Positions 42,186 through 51,138 of a stretch of 64,000 bases of DNA are shown here, in pieces. Position 1 is the stretch's first letter. Each line of letters begins with the position of its first letter. Position numbers and translations under genes: made by a program. The notes below the pieces were generated by a model. That model was not told the origin of the DNA, made no database searches, and was given only the letters and a program-made list of their open reading frames with translations. Where the stretch lies: assembly GCF_000758705.1 (NCBI RefSeq), contig NZ_CP009287.1:1922001-1986000 (forward strand). Reading direction: 5' to 3'. This DNA is from Paenibacillus graminis. GTDB lineage: Bacteria; Bacillota; Bacilli; Paenibacillales; Paenibacillaceae.

Positions 42186-44060
42186 ATGTTGAATATTCAT
42201 AGGAGGGCGGGGGGAACAGGCTTGAAACTTACAGCACTTATCCGGAGATGGTTTGGCCGGCTCCGGTTCAAAAGCAAGGTCATTGCGATATTTCTGCCTC
42301 TGCTGATTATTTCTCTGCTTATTCTGGGCGCCCTGTCCAGCCACTTGTTCAGCCGCTCCCTGATTGAACGGACTACAAGCAACGTAGCCGATGAATCTCA
42401 GCTGATCCTCTCCCGTACCGATTATATCCTCCGCAGCGCGGAGACTGCGGCAAATATTATGGTTACCAACATTAACCGTCTTTACGAATCGTATCCCGCT
42501 GTTCAGGCGGTTCCGCTGGAGCAGTTCCGCTTTGCCAACCTGATGCAGAGCCGCTTGTCCATCGACCTGTCGATCTTCCGGGAGGTAGATGCCGCTGTGT
42601 TCGTCGGCAAAGACGGAACCGTCTATTCTTCCTATACATCCGGCGGGGAGGAAGAGGAGAAGGGCATTGCTGCAAGCGGTATGCTGGATACGGTGAGGGA
42701 GGCCGGGAGCTATGGAAACTCACATTGGTTCAGCATGGAGAAGCGGAATGTTCTGACCTCCGATCCGGACTCTCCTGTGCTTACACTGGGAAAGATGGTC
42801 ATCAATATCGATAGCGGCGAGCCGTTGGGCACACTGTTCCTGATGGTCAAAGAAGCACAGTTGTCGGCGTTTCTGCAGTCCAGCGATCCGGAAGCCTCCA
42901 AGGCCTATTATTTCGTGGATGAACATAGGCGCGTTGTGGCGGCAGCGGATAAAAGCAGCTTGCTTCAGCCCATAGAGCCATCGATGGCAGCCAAAATCGG
43001 GGATCTTGAGAAAGGGGACAGATCCGCCAGCTTCTCTTACAAGGATGACGGCAATCTGGTTACGGTCAGCCGTTTCGGACCGATGGACTGGGAGCTGATC
43101 AACGTAGTTTCGCTTAAGCTGCTCACAGCTGATGTGCAGCAGAATGTGCGGCTGACGGCGCTGGTAGGCGCCCTGTGCCTGATCTTTTCCCTATTCGGCG
43201 CCAATTTTCTGTCACGGATGGTTGCAAGTCCCTTGGAGAGGCTGACCAGAGCGATGCGGCAGGTGGTCAGCGGTGATCTCCGCCCGGTTGTGGCCGCGAG
43301 AACGGAAGACGAGATCGGAACGATCGCAGAAGCTTTCAATTTCATGGTCGGCCGCGTGCGGGAACTGCTAAATAAGGTGACCGAGGAGCAGAAACGCAAG
43401 CGGGAGTATGAGCTTGCCCTGATCAGCGCGCAGATCAAGCCGCATTTTTTATATAACACGCTTGATACCATATATGTCCTGAACGAGCTTGACCGCAACG
43501 AAGAGGCCCGGGATACGACCAAAGCGCTGGCGGATTTTTACCGGATGGTGCTCAACAAGGGAAGGGAGCTAATCATCCTGGAGAAGGAAGCGCGGATTAC
43601 GGATGACTATCTGGCCATTATGCAGATCCGGTACCCTGATGTGTTCCGCTATGAGATTGATATACCGGCTGAGCTGTCGGGTACGCCAATACCGAAGCTG
43701 TCGCTGCAGCCGCTTGTCGAGAATGCTATTTACCACGGATTGAAGAAAAAAGGGAGCAGGGGCTTCATCCGCATTCAAGCCTGCATCACAGACGGCAAGG
43801 TGCTCGTTCAAGTGACGGACAACGGCATCGGTATGGATGAGGACCGGATAGAGGCCATCATGTCCGGTTATTCACCGGAGGAGGAGACCCGTTCAATCGG
43901 TACCTACAGTGTCCAGCAGCGGCTGAACCTATACTTCGGAGAGGCATATGGTTTGACTGTCCGCAGCGTTGTTGATGAAGGGACTGTGGTGGAGCTGTCA
44001 TTGCCTATGCTTGGAACTGAAAAGAGGGATGAACAGGATGTACAAGGTGATGATCGTTGA
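42186..44060 (+). CDS. YesM-type sensor histidine kinase (second system)
   Basis: 624 residues with a membrane segment (about 32-52), extracellular sensor, second membrane segment (about 318-340), HAMP, and kinase core: phospho-His in QIKPHFLYNTLDTI, N-box QPLVENAIYHGL, G-box DNGIGM. Start is uncertain: ATG 42186 lacks a ribosome site, while TTG 42222 follows a G-rich stretch (AGGAGGGCGGGGGG). Overlaps the following response-regulator gene by 23 bases. By context it senses alpha-galactosides or a related sugar. Confidence 0.93.
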   Translation: MLNIHRRAGGTGLKLTALIRRWFGRLRFKSKVIAIFLPLLIISLLILGALSSHLFSRSLIERTTSNVADESQLILSRTDYILRSAETAANIMVTNINRLYESYPAVQAVPLEQFRFANLMQSRLSIDLSIFREVDAAVFVGKDGTVYSSYTSGGEEEEKGIAASGMLDTVREAGSYGNSHWFSMEKRNVLTSDPDSPVLTLGKMVINIDSGEPLGTLFLMVKEAQLSAFLQSSDPEASKAYYFVDEHRRVVAAADKSSLLQPIEPSMAAKIGDLEKGDRSASFSYKDDGNLVTVSRFGPMDWELINVVSLKLLTADVQQNVRLTALVGALCLIFSLFGANFLSRMVASPLERLTRAMRQVVSGDLRPVVAARTEDEIGTIAEAFNFMVGRVRELLNKVTEEQKRKREYELALISAQIKPHFLYNTLDTIYVLNELDRNEEARDTTKALADFYRMVLNKGRELIILEKEARITDDYLAIMQIRYPDVFRYEIDIPAELSGTPIPKLSLQPLVENAIYHGLKKKGSRGFIRIQACITDGKVLVQVTDNGIGMDEDRIEAIMSGYSPEEETRSIGTYSVQQRLNLYFGEAYGLTVRSVVDEGTVVELSLPMLGTEKRDEQDVQGDDR

Positions 44061-45147
44061 TGACGAGCCATTGTTCCGCGACTATCTGCGGCTTAAGATG
44101 GACTGGCAGCGGCACGGCTTCCGGGTATGCTGCGAAGCGAGGAACGGCCAGGAAGCATTGCTTGAGGCGGAGAAGCATCAGCCCCATCTGGCGCTGGTTG
44201 ATATTAACATGCCGTTTATGGACGGCATTGAGCTGGCGGTCAAGCTGAAGGAACGCTTTGAACGCATCGTGATTGTGTTCATTTCGGGACACAACGAATT
44301 TGAGTATTTGCAAAAAGCCGTGCGGACGGGCGTACAGGATTATCTGCTCAAACCGTTCAACGAAGAGGAGATGTCCGCGATGCTGGCCCGTATCCGGCCA
44401 AAGTTGCCGCAGCTGCCCCGTGAGCGGGAGGCAGATAAGGAAGGGGCTGAAGGGAACAGGCCGGTAAGCCCGGCCGGACAAGAGGCGCCGGATCTCAGCA
44501 GCATCCGCGACGTCATTGTGCTTGGCCTCCGCATGAAAGATGCGGATATTCTGGAGGAAGTCCGCAAGGCGATCCGCCAGCTCCGCGGCTGCAAATGGGG
44601 GGACGAATATGCGGATGCAATGATGATGGGTCTTGTCTCGCTGGTGTTAACCTTTGCGGGCGAACGGGGCTTCTCCTACAGCCGGGTGTGGGACAGCGAA
44701 GGCGACAAGCCGCCTTTCGAGAGGTTAAAGGCATGCGGGTCCTGGGATGGTGCTGAGGAGTGGCTGACCGCCCTGTACCGCAGGGTTATACAACTGACAG
44801 AAGATGTAAAGCCCACGAAGGCATCGAATCTGTTTGCTGCGGCTATCCACTATATTGAGCAGCATTATGCAGACGCAGATTTATCGGCCGAACAGGTGGC
44901 AGGCGGCGTATATGTCGATCCCAGTTATCTGCGCCGGGTTTTCCGCAAGGAGTCCGGGTATTCGATTGTGGACCATATTACGCATATCCGCATGAAAAAA
45001 GCCAGAGCGCTGCTGCTCGAAGGCAACCGTAAATTGGCCGATATTTCAGAGAGCGTAGGATATGCGGACCCGAATTATTTCAGCAAAAGCTTCAAGAAGC
45101 GTTTCGGCGTCACTCCGACAGAATATGAACAGTTGGTCAGAAAGTAA
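44038..45147 (+). CDS. YesN-type response regulator (second system)
   Basis: 369 residues. Receiver with VMIVDDEP and phospho-acceptor in LALVDINMPFMDG, conserved Lys in DYLLKPF, then a linker and C-terminal AraC-type DNA-binding domain (LSAEQVAGGVYVDPSYLRRVFRK; LADISESVGYADPNYFSKSFKK). ATG 44038 stands 10 bases after AAAGAGGG inside the end of the kinase gene; an ATG at 44029 is too close. Shorter than the YesN at 23300 (516), the variable middle being reduced. Likely activates the transporter genes that follow. Confidence 0.94.
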   Translation: MYKVMIVDDEPLFRDYLRLKMDWQRHGFRVCCEARNGQEALLEAEKHQPHLALVDINMPFMDGIELAVKLKERFERIVIVFISGHNEFEYLQKAVRTGVQDYLLKPFNEEEMSAMLARIRPKLPQLPREREADKEGAEGNRPVSPAGQEAPDLSSIRDVIVLGLRMKDADILEEVRKAIRQLRGCKWGDEYADAMMMGLVSLVLTFAGERGFSYSRVWDSEGDKPPFERLKACGSWDGAEEWLTALYRRVIQLTEDVKPTKASNLFAAAIHYIEQHYADADLSAEQVAGGVYVDPSYLRRVFRKESGYSIVDHITHIRMKKARALLLEGNRKLADISESVGYADPNYFSKSFKKRFGVTPTEYEQLVRK

Positions 45148-45180
45148 CCCTGCTTCAGAAATTCCTATAAAAAAGCGTAG

Positions 45181-45210
45181 GCGGTTCCCGGCCGGGAATC
45201 GCTTTAAATA
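45181..45210 (+). terminator. Intrinsic terminator after the two-component genes
   Basis: Arms GCGGTTCCCG and CGGGAATCGC (one G-T pair) followed by TTTAAATA. Confidence 0.65.
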
Positions 45211-45258
45211 TAAGAATTTGTCTGCTTCGCACGATAAGTTTTCCTTCTATTTCTCGCT

Positions 45259-45296
45259 GAAACGGGTACCGTCCTTATAAGGACGGTACCCGTTTC
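45259..45296. promoter_or_regulatory. Perfect 38-bp palindrome upstream of the transporter operon
   Basis: The two 19-base halves (centre CCTTATAAGG) are exact complements; arms run from GAAACGGGTACCG to CGGTACCCGTTTC. A smaller inverted repeat using the same core, ACGGGTAATACCCGT, follows at 45319-45333. No T-run follows the large palindrome, so paired operator sites upstream of the promoter at 45342-45371 seem more likely than a terminator. Confidence 0.6.
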
Positions 45297-45341
45297 AACT
45301 TGTTTTGTCCCGTTTTTTACGGGTAATACCCGTTTTATCCC

Positions 45342-45371
45342 TTAATGTTATGGCTGGCCGGAGGCTATAAT
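45342..45371 (+). promoter_or_regulatory. Sigma-A-type promoter of the binding-protein operon
   Basis: A consensus -10 TATAAT at 45366-45371 with a poor -35 (TTAATG, 45342-45347) 18 bases before it. A weak -35 fits activation by the upstream YesN-type regulator. The predicted RNA would begin about 55 bases before the coding start. Confidence 0.55.
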
Positions 45372-45432
45372 GTGAATGTGGCCGGCAGGTCACAGCCTTA
45401 CGACACATACTCGCATGAGGGGGATATACACA

Positions 45433-46752
45433 ATGAAAATTGAGCACAAACGTTTAAGCGCACTAATGATAACGCTTTCCATGATGCTGGTGCTGTCTGC
45501 CTGCGGCGGCGGCAACACAGCCTCTGACAAAAATCAGAATTCAGCTGCGGCAACTGACAGCGGCAAGGTCAAGCTGAAGGTCTACGCCCAGCACTTTGAC
45601 GAAGATACGAAAGGCCCCTTCGACTACGCAGTGGAAGAGCTGAAGAAGGAGATGCCGGACGTCGAGATCGAGCTAGACTCCGCGGTGCAGGATGGTAATC
45701 AGAAGCTCAAGACTTATGCTGCCACAGGGAACATGCCTGATGTTTATTTCACCGACTGGCAGACCCTGCAGACCTTTGCCAAATCGAAAAATGTAGAGCT
45801 GCTGGACGATTATGAATCGACAGCACAGTACAAGGAAAGTCTTAATCCGGGCGTTGAATCCCGTCTGATTGCCCCGGATGGCCATGTGTATGCTTATCCC
45901 GATACCGGCATTGAGTTTCAGCTGATTTATTATAACAAGTCGATCTTCGACAAAGTCGGCATTGCGATGCCGATCAAAACCATTGACGAGCTGGCGGAAG
46001 CGGCCAAAAAGCTGAAAGCAGCGGGCTACACGCCGATGTCCATCTTCGGAAAAGAAAAATGGATTTCAGCCGCATTCTATAACGGTCTTGTTACCAGGGA
46101 GCAGGCTGCTGGCTTTGGCGCATTGGAGGCACAGGGAGTAACGGAGCTGCCACAGGCTTTTGTCACGGCAGCAGAGCAAATGAAGAAGCTTCAAGAAGCG
46201 GGACTGTTCGACGCTAACGCAACGAACACGAACTATGACCAGGCGTCCTCGCAGTTTTATCAAGGCAAAGCCGCGATGTTCGTCAACGGCCAATGGGAAA
46301 TCTACAGCTCGGAAGAAAAGCTTGGCGGCCAGGTTGACTGGATGTATTGGCCGGCCAAAGATGAAGCGACCTACGAACAAACCAAATATAATATCGACGG
46401 GGCGGGATCTCCGCAGGGCTACGCTGTTTCGCCCGGCAGTAAGAATAAAGAGACTGCAGTGAAGGTGGCAGCGTTCCTCGCCGCGAAATCAGCAGAATAT
46501 AAATATACGAAACTGGGCAGCCCGATTATTTCGCCGAAGACGGACAAGCCGATCGCTGCTGACGTGCCGGTCATGATGCAGCGGATCGCCACGGAACTGC
46601 TGCCGAACGCCAAAGAATACGCAAAGCTGCTAAGCAATACGCAAATTCAGAATGCCATCAACGACAACACACAGAACCTGCTGGTGGACGGTTTTACAAC
46701 AGAGAACTTTGTCACGAACCTGAACCGTACATTGGGCAAGGAAAACCAGTAG
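45433..46752 (+). CDS. Sugar-binding lipoprotein of a CUT1 ABC transporter
   Basis: 439 residues; ATG 45433 follows GAGGGGG. Lipoprotein signal with lipobox LSAC (Cys about residue 25), a short low-complexity linker, then a solute-binding-protein family 1 fold (YYNKSIFDKVGI, GKAAMFVNGQWEI). It binds an oligosaccharide and delivers it to the two permeases downstream. Context (LacI, GH36) points to raffinose or melibiose-type alpha-galactosides. Confidence 0.94.
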   Translation: MKIEHKRLSALMITLSMMLVLSACGGGNTASDKNQNSAAATDSGKVKLKVYAQHFDEDTKGPFDYAVEELKKEMPDVEIELDSAVQDGNQKLKTYAATGNMPDVYFTDWQTLQTFAKSKNVELLDDYESTAQYKESLNPGVESRLIAPDGHVYAYPDTGIEFQLIYYNKSIFDKVGIAMPIKTIDELAEAAKKLKAAGYTPMSIFGKEKWISAAFYNGLVTREQAAGFGALEAQGVTELPQAFVTAAEQMKKLQEAGLFDANATNTNYDQASSQFYQGKAAMFVNGQWEIYSSEEKLGGQVDWMYWPAKDEATYEQTKYNIDGAGSPQGYAVSPGSKNKETAVKVAAFLAAKSAEYKYTKLGSPIISPKTDKPIAADVPVMMQRIATELLPNAKEYAKLLSNTQIQNAINDNTQNLLVDGFTTENFVTNLNRTLGKENQ

Positions 46753-46826
46753 TCTCAAATCTGCCCTGCCCCTGCGGCCTTCGCCCGGGGGTTCGGCTGT
46801 AACGGAACAAGGAGGAAAAGAACCGC

Positions 46827-47705
46827 ATGAATAAATATCTGGGAAACAAATCGGCGCTGGCGCTGTTTCTGCTTCCTGCCCTGTTGTTATATAGCGTGAT
46901 CCTTATCTATCCCGTGCTGCAGACCGTGGTAAGAAGCTTTTACGATTGGGACGGGCTGAGCACGGCGGCTTTCTCCGGATTTGCCAATTACCGTGAGCTG
47001 TTTAACGATCCGCTGCTATCCACTTCCCTGAAAAACGGGCTGATCTTTGCCCTGGTGCTGGCGGTCTTCCAGATTGGACTCGGTACGGTACTGGCACTTG
47101 TTTGCGCCAATCCGCGGACCCGCGGACGCAAGCTGCTGAAGACTGCTTATTTCATCCCAGTGGTGCTGTCGGTTACGGTTGTCTGCCAATTGTGGATCGC
47201 CATGTACGACCCGACGAACGGTCTTGTGAATAAGCTTTTCGGGCTGTTGAATATTCCTTACCGGCAGAACTGGCTGAGCTCACCGACGCAGTCGATCATT
47301 GCTATCGCTTTTGTGAACGCCTGGCAGTTTATGGGCTATCAGTTTTCCCTGCTGTATGCCGGGGTCAAGGCTGTTCCAGAGGATTACTTCGAGGCCGCAA
47401 CCATCGATGGCTGCGGAAAGTGGCGGGCACATTGGCATGTTACGCTCCCGCTTATGCGGGAAACGTATAAATTCTGCTTCACTATCGCGATCACCTCCGG
47501 GATCGGAGCGTTCGTACAGATGCTGATTATGACCAATGGAGGTCCAGGCACGACCAACTACACGATGACCTTCATGATTTACCGGTATGCCTTTATGGAG
47601 AGCAACTATGGATATGCGTGCGCAGTATCGGTATTGCTGGTGCTGATCTCGCTTGTAGCGACGGTTGTAATCAACAAGGTGTTCGACCGTGGACAGAATG
47701 CCTAA
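46827..47705 (+). CDS. CUT1 ABC permease, MalF/UgpA type
   Basis: 292 residues, six membrane helices, EAA-loop EAATIDGCGKWRAHWHVTLP. AAGGAGGAAAAG precedes the ATG. Pairs with the following permease; the ATPase is not encoded here, so a shared MsmX-like ATPase is likely. Confidence 0.94.
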   Translation: MNKYLGNKSALALFLLPALLLYSVILIYPVLQTVVRSFYDWDGLSTAAFSGFANYRELFNDPLLSTSLKNGLIFALVLAVFQIGLGTVLALVCANPRTRGRKLLKTAYFIPVVLSVTVVCQLWIAMYDPTNGLVNKLFGLLNIPYRQNWLSSPTQSIIAIAFVNAWQFMGYQFSLLYAGVKAVPEDYFEAATIDGCGKWRAHWHVTLPLMRETYKFCFTIAITSGIGAFVQMLIMTNGGPGTTNYTMTFMIYRYAFMESNYGYACAVSVLLVLISLVATVVINKVFDRGQNA

Positions 47706-47721
47706 TGGAAAGGAGAACCAC

Positions 47722-48564
47722 ATGAGCCCAAAAACATTCCGGTCCATCGGGCATTTCCTGTTGCAAATTCCGCTGTGGCTGTATTTTGTTGTATCCATCT
47801 ATCCGCTGTTCTGGATGATTTCTTATTCGCTGAAGAACAATGACGAAATTTTCGTCACCAACCCGTTTGGCCTGCCGACTCATTTTCGCTTTGAGAACTA
47901 TGTAAATGCCTGGACGCAGTTCAATATTCCGCGTTACTTTTGGAACAGCTTTGTTGTTTCCATCATATCTACGCTGTTCATTCTGCTTCTGGCGCTTATG
48001 TTCGCCTTTGCCGTGGCGCGGATGCAGTGGAGATTCCGCTCGGCTGTCAGAACTTATATGCTTGTCGGTATGTTCATGCCGCTGCAGGTAATTATGATTC
48101 CGCTTGCGCTATTGGTTCGGGATTTTCATCTGACCAACACCTATGGAGCTCTTATCATTCCCTACATTGCCATCGGCCTTCCCTTCTCAACCATGGTGTT
48201 CTACGGCTTCCTGGTCAGCATTCCCCGGGAAATTGAAGAGGCAGCCTGCATTGATGGTGCAAGCATTTACCGGTTGTTTCTCGGGGTCATCCTGCCGCTG
48301 GCACTGCCGGCAATTGCAACGATTGCCATCTTCCAGTTCCTGAACAACTGGAATGAGTTCACTTTGGCGTACATTCTAATCTCGGACGAAAACATGAAGA
48401 CACTGCCGCTTGGATTGCTCTTCTTCCAGGGCTCGTACAGTACCGACTGGGGAGCCATGGGGGCGGTCATGACCATTGCATCTCTTCCCATGGTGCTGGT
48501 ATATCTGCTTCTCAGCGATCAGGTAGAGCGGGCCATGACAGTAGGCTCAGCGGTAAAAGGATGA
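47722..48564 (+). CDS. CUT1 ABC permease, MalG/UgpE type
   Basis: 280 residues, six membrane helices, EAA-loop EAACIDGASIYRLFLGVILP. ATG 47722 follows GAAAGGAGAACCAC, 16 bases after the partner gene; the in-frame ATG at 47689 lies inside that gene without a ribosome site. Last gene of the transporter operon; no clear terminator follows at once. Confidence 0.94.
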   Translation: MSPKTFRSIGHFLLQIPLWLYFVVSIYPLFWMISYSLKNNDEIFVTNPFGLPTHFRFENYVNAWTQFNIPRYFWNSFVVSIISTLFILLLALMFAFAVARMQWRFRSAVRTYMLVGMFMPLQVIMIPLALLVRDFHLTNTYGALIIPYIAIGLPFSTMVFYGFLVSIPREIEEAACIDGASIYRLFLGVILPLALPAIATIAIFQFLNNWNEFTLAYILISDENMKTLPLGLLFFQGSYSTDWGAMGAVMTIASLPMVLVYLLLSDQVERAMTVGSAVKG

Positions 48565-48843
48565 CAGCCGTCCGGGCGGCCGCTCTGCTATCCCATACGG
48601 AGAACCCGGATCTGAAGTATGAAGAATCTTGAGTTCCAATGCTTTGGGTTTAAGCAGCAGAACGAATAAAAGTCTGCGGAATTCCGAGTGAGATCCAAGT
48701 GAATTTCGAGAAATCCCGAGGGTGATAAGTGGACGTGAATTCAGCGGATTCACCCAAAGGGGTGGGAGGAGATCACTCGGGTTCGATAGCCTTTCTCCAA
48801 CTGGCGCTGGCGGAGAAGCAGGTGCAGGTGAGCAGTACTATAG
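48565..48843. other. Intergenic sequence without recognised content
   Basis: No gene, terminator or clear repeat seen. Short frames here have no ribosome site. It leads into the cluster of dispersed repeats. Confidence 0.6.
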
Positions 48844-49090
48844 AAGTTGAACTTAAAGAATTCATAAAAGGGTAGAAGTGCGGAGGGGAAGTTTGGATAC
48901 TTACAGAGCGGTGGCGTCCGCCTGAAAGCTTTCCGCAGGAAAGCTCGCTATCTTCAGCATAATCAGTCACCGGATTTCAACCGCTAAAGGCGGTTCCAAT
49001 CAAGAAATTCTTACGACAACAGCGGCTGGAAGTCCAAACATTCCCCGCAGTGACGGCCATACCCCACAATGTAAAACAAAAGTTCAACTT
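48844..49090. repeat. MITE-like element with 11-bp terminal inverted repeats (R3)
   Basis: Ends AAGTTGAACTT and AAGTTCAACTT are exact complements. Inside, further complementary segments (GCGGAGGGGAAGTTTGGA near the left, TCCAAACATTCCCCGC near the right; GCTTTCC/GGAAAGC in the middle) would let the whole 247 bp fold into one long hairpin. No coding frame. It resembles a widespread kind of Paenibacillus intergenic repeat; that comparison is from memory. Confidence 0.7.
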
Positions 49091-49094
49091 ATAT

Positions 49095-49276
49095 GTTGGA
49101 AAAAGGGAACTTATTTCTCCCACAAATCTATAATTTTGGGAATTGGGTGGAAAAAGGAAACTTAATCGGGCCATATTCCTTTGTCAGGAGCAAAATGAGC
49201 TGAATTAGTGTACCTTTTTCCACTTAACCTGCAGAGAACAGGGTGCTGGGGCAAATTAGTGACCCTTTTTCCACTT
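49095..49276. repeat. Dispersed repeat R2 (four-arm GTGGAAAAAGG element)
   Basis: Contains four copies of a 20-23 bp motif, consensus AAGTGGAAAAAGGNNACTAATT: two direct (49095, 49147) and two inverted (ending 49225 and 49276). A second copy of the same element lies at 61256-61432 and is split by an insertion sequence. Confidence 0.85.
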
Positions 49277-49330
49277 GGAATTGCCGAAGGGTGCATAAAG
49301 GGTTCTCCAGGCACCGCTAAACTGAAAACC

Positions 49331-49372
49331 AAAAAGGTTACGCCGTCCAGTCAAGGATGGCGTAGCCTTTTT
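49331..49372. terminator. Bidirectional hairpin terminator between repeats
   Basis: An 18-bp stem (AAAAAGGTTACGCCGTCC with GGATGGCGTAGCCTTTTT, two G-T pairs), loop AGTCAA. A-rich on the left and T-rich on the right, so it can terminate in both directions. Confidence 0.8.
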
Positions 49373-49379
49373 GTTCAAA

Positions 49380-49625
49380 GATAAGAGTTTATATGTTTTG
49401 GGGGAGGCGAAGCAATGTGGATATCTTAGAACCCTCAGATGATATAAGCGCTGCAGGAGGGGGGTTCGTCAGCGGAATGAAGCGGACAGAGAAGGCCTTA
49501 TTTTGCGAAAAAGTCTGCTTTTCCGGCGGATTCGGACTCTGAGCCGTTATATCGCTCGTTTTAGCCTGGAATAATGGGAATAGGACAATTAGCAACATCT
49601 CAGTCCGGATCGTCCTGCGAAATGC
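49380..49625. repeat. Dispersed repeat R1
   Basis: About 245 bp beginning GATAAGAGTTTATATGTTTTG and running through GTGGATATCTTAGAA, GAAGCGGACAGAGAAGGCC and CATCTCAGTCCGGATCGTCC. A diverged copy lies at 60889-61180 with the same block order. No protein is conserved between the two. Between 49626 and the MFS gene stop (49825) I see nothing further. Confidence 0.85.
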
Positions 49626-49824
49626 GAAATGGACGAATCCTCCCCGATGGCGTATTTCCTGTCCGCATCAGCCGTTGGTCTTCTGGGAAACAAGCAACGG
49701 GTGAATTCGGAAAGAAAGCGTTGAAATAGGCAGATAGGCAGCGGCCGGAAGTCTATACGCTCTCTGGAGTCAGGGCTGCTCCCAAAATCGAAATATTACA
49801 ATTTCAGTTTATATAGCTTGATGG

Positions 49825-51090
49825 CTATTTATAACCTCGAATGATCTTGAGCTTAGTTGATGTATATAAGGCGAACAGGAGCAGCAGCAGTCCAATGGAC
49901 CCCATAACAGGGCCGGGACTGAAATGATCCGAAAGATAGGAGACAATGGATAGACCGATTGATGGAGCTACACTCATAATCGACCCCAGTACTCCGAAAA
50001 CTCTGCCCTGAATCTCTTCCGAAATTTCCAGCCTGAGGATGATATTGATAAGGAGTGTGCAGAACGAGAACATGAATCCAATCAGCAGGACGACAGGGAT
50101 AGCTGCGGCTGCAGAAGTAATGAAGGATAACAGGACGTACATCGGGCCCAGACAGAGCAGTCCGGTCATAATGAATAATCCCCGCCGTCTGATTCTGGAA
50201 CCCAGGATCATAATCAGACCTGAGCCGATCATGTAGCCGAGCGGGATACAAGCTTCCATGAGTCCGAACTGAAAGGGGCTTGCCTTCCAGACGTTGACCG
50301 CCATGACCTGGGTCAGCATCATTGAGGGCATGAAGAATAGAGTGAGCGTTGGAAGCATAATGATGACTGCCTTGGCAAAGGGGAATTTCCAGATATAGCG
50401 TATGCCTTCTCCAAGATCCTGAATAAATTTCTTTTTCTCTTGGGGCTCTGGATTGGCGCGTACCGGCATTGGCAGGGAACGGACAGCAAGAACCAGCAGG
50501 AAGGAGACCAAAAACGTGACTCCATCGAATAAAATGGCATCCGCTGCACCGAAGCTCGCTACAAAGATTCCGCCCACGGAAAATCCAACCGTCCGGCAGA
50601 TGTTCTCCGACAGGTTAAGCATGCCAACCGCTTGCTGGACATGCTCCTTGCCGACAACGGTGATAATGGAAGACTGGTAGGCAGGGGACTGGAATAGGGC
50701 TGACACCGTAGTTAGCGCTGTAAGTACAGCCACGATAATGAACGAAGCGGAAGGAACGGAGATAACGAGGGCAAGGGTCACTACCAGTGAGCAGCTGATC
50801 AGATCTGTAAACAGCATAATTTTTCTGCGGTTGTTCCGGTCCGCGAACGTTCCTCCGATGGACCCGAGCAGCGAGCTCAGCAATAGGTTAATGATCGTCA
50901 GTACAGCCACCAGTTTGGCGCTGCCTGTGGTCTGAAGCACCCAGAGACTGAGAGCGATGCTGTGAAAGGTATTGCCGAACAGGGAAATGGAGAAAGAGCA
51001 GAGCAGCAGCATGAATTTTTTGTTGGCCCACAGCTTTGGATACGAGTGTACCGCAGGAGCTGCTTGGGTGGCTATAACCGGTTCTGTCAT
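49825..51090 (-). CDS. MFS efflux transporter, DHA3-like
   Basis: 421 residues with about 12 membrane helices. The loop between helices 2 and 3, GGTFADRNNRRKIM, matches the MFS signature G-x-x-x-D-R-x-x-R-[RK]. Overall it resembles the drug:proton antiporter DHA3 (macrolide-efflux-like) group. AAAGGAGGATCAAT precedes the ATG. A perfect 18-bp palindrome lies 16-33 bases upstream, and the LacI-type gene is directly upstream on the same strand. By context, a likely exporter for the product of the divergent operon at 52250. Confidence 0.9.
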   Translation of the reverse strand: MTEPVIATQAAPAVHSYPKLWANKKFMLLLCSFSISLFGNTFHSIALSLWVLQTTGSAKLVAVLTIINLLLSSLLGSIGGTFADRNNRRKIMLFTDLISCSLVVTLALVISVPSASFIIVAVLTALTTVSALFQSPAYQSSIITVVGKEHVQQAVGMLNLSENICRTVGFSVGGIFVASFGAADAILFDGVTFLVSFLLVLAVRSLPMPVRANPEPQEKKKFIQDLGEGIRYIWKFPFAKAVIIMLPTLTLFFMPSMMLTQVMAVNVWKASPFQFGLMEACIPLGYMIGSGLIMILGSRIRRRGLFIMTGLLCLGPMYVLLSFITSAAAAIPVVLLIGFMFSFCTLLINIILRLEISEEIQGRVFGVLGSIMSVAPSIGLSIVSYLSDHFSPGPVMGSIGLLLLLFALYTSTKLKIIRGYK

Positions 51091-51105
51091 ATTGATCCTC
51101 CTTTC

Positions 51106-51123
51106 AACTTAAACGTTTAAGTT
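51106..51123. promoter_or_regulatory. Perfect LacI-type operator before the MFS gene
   Basis: AACTTAAACGTTTAAGTT is a perfect 18-bp palindrome with the central CG typical of LacI-family operators. It lies between the LacI-type gene stop and the MFS ribosome site. A close relative occurs at 52187-52200. Confidence 0.75.
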
Positions 51124-51138
51124 AATGATCAAAAAAAT

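Noticed and set aside
48565..49800. Several short frames (60-75 codons) in the repeat region
   Set aside because: None has a ribosome site or is conserved between the two copies of the repeats.
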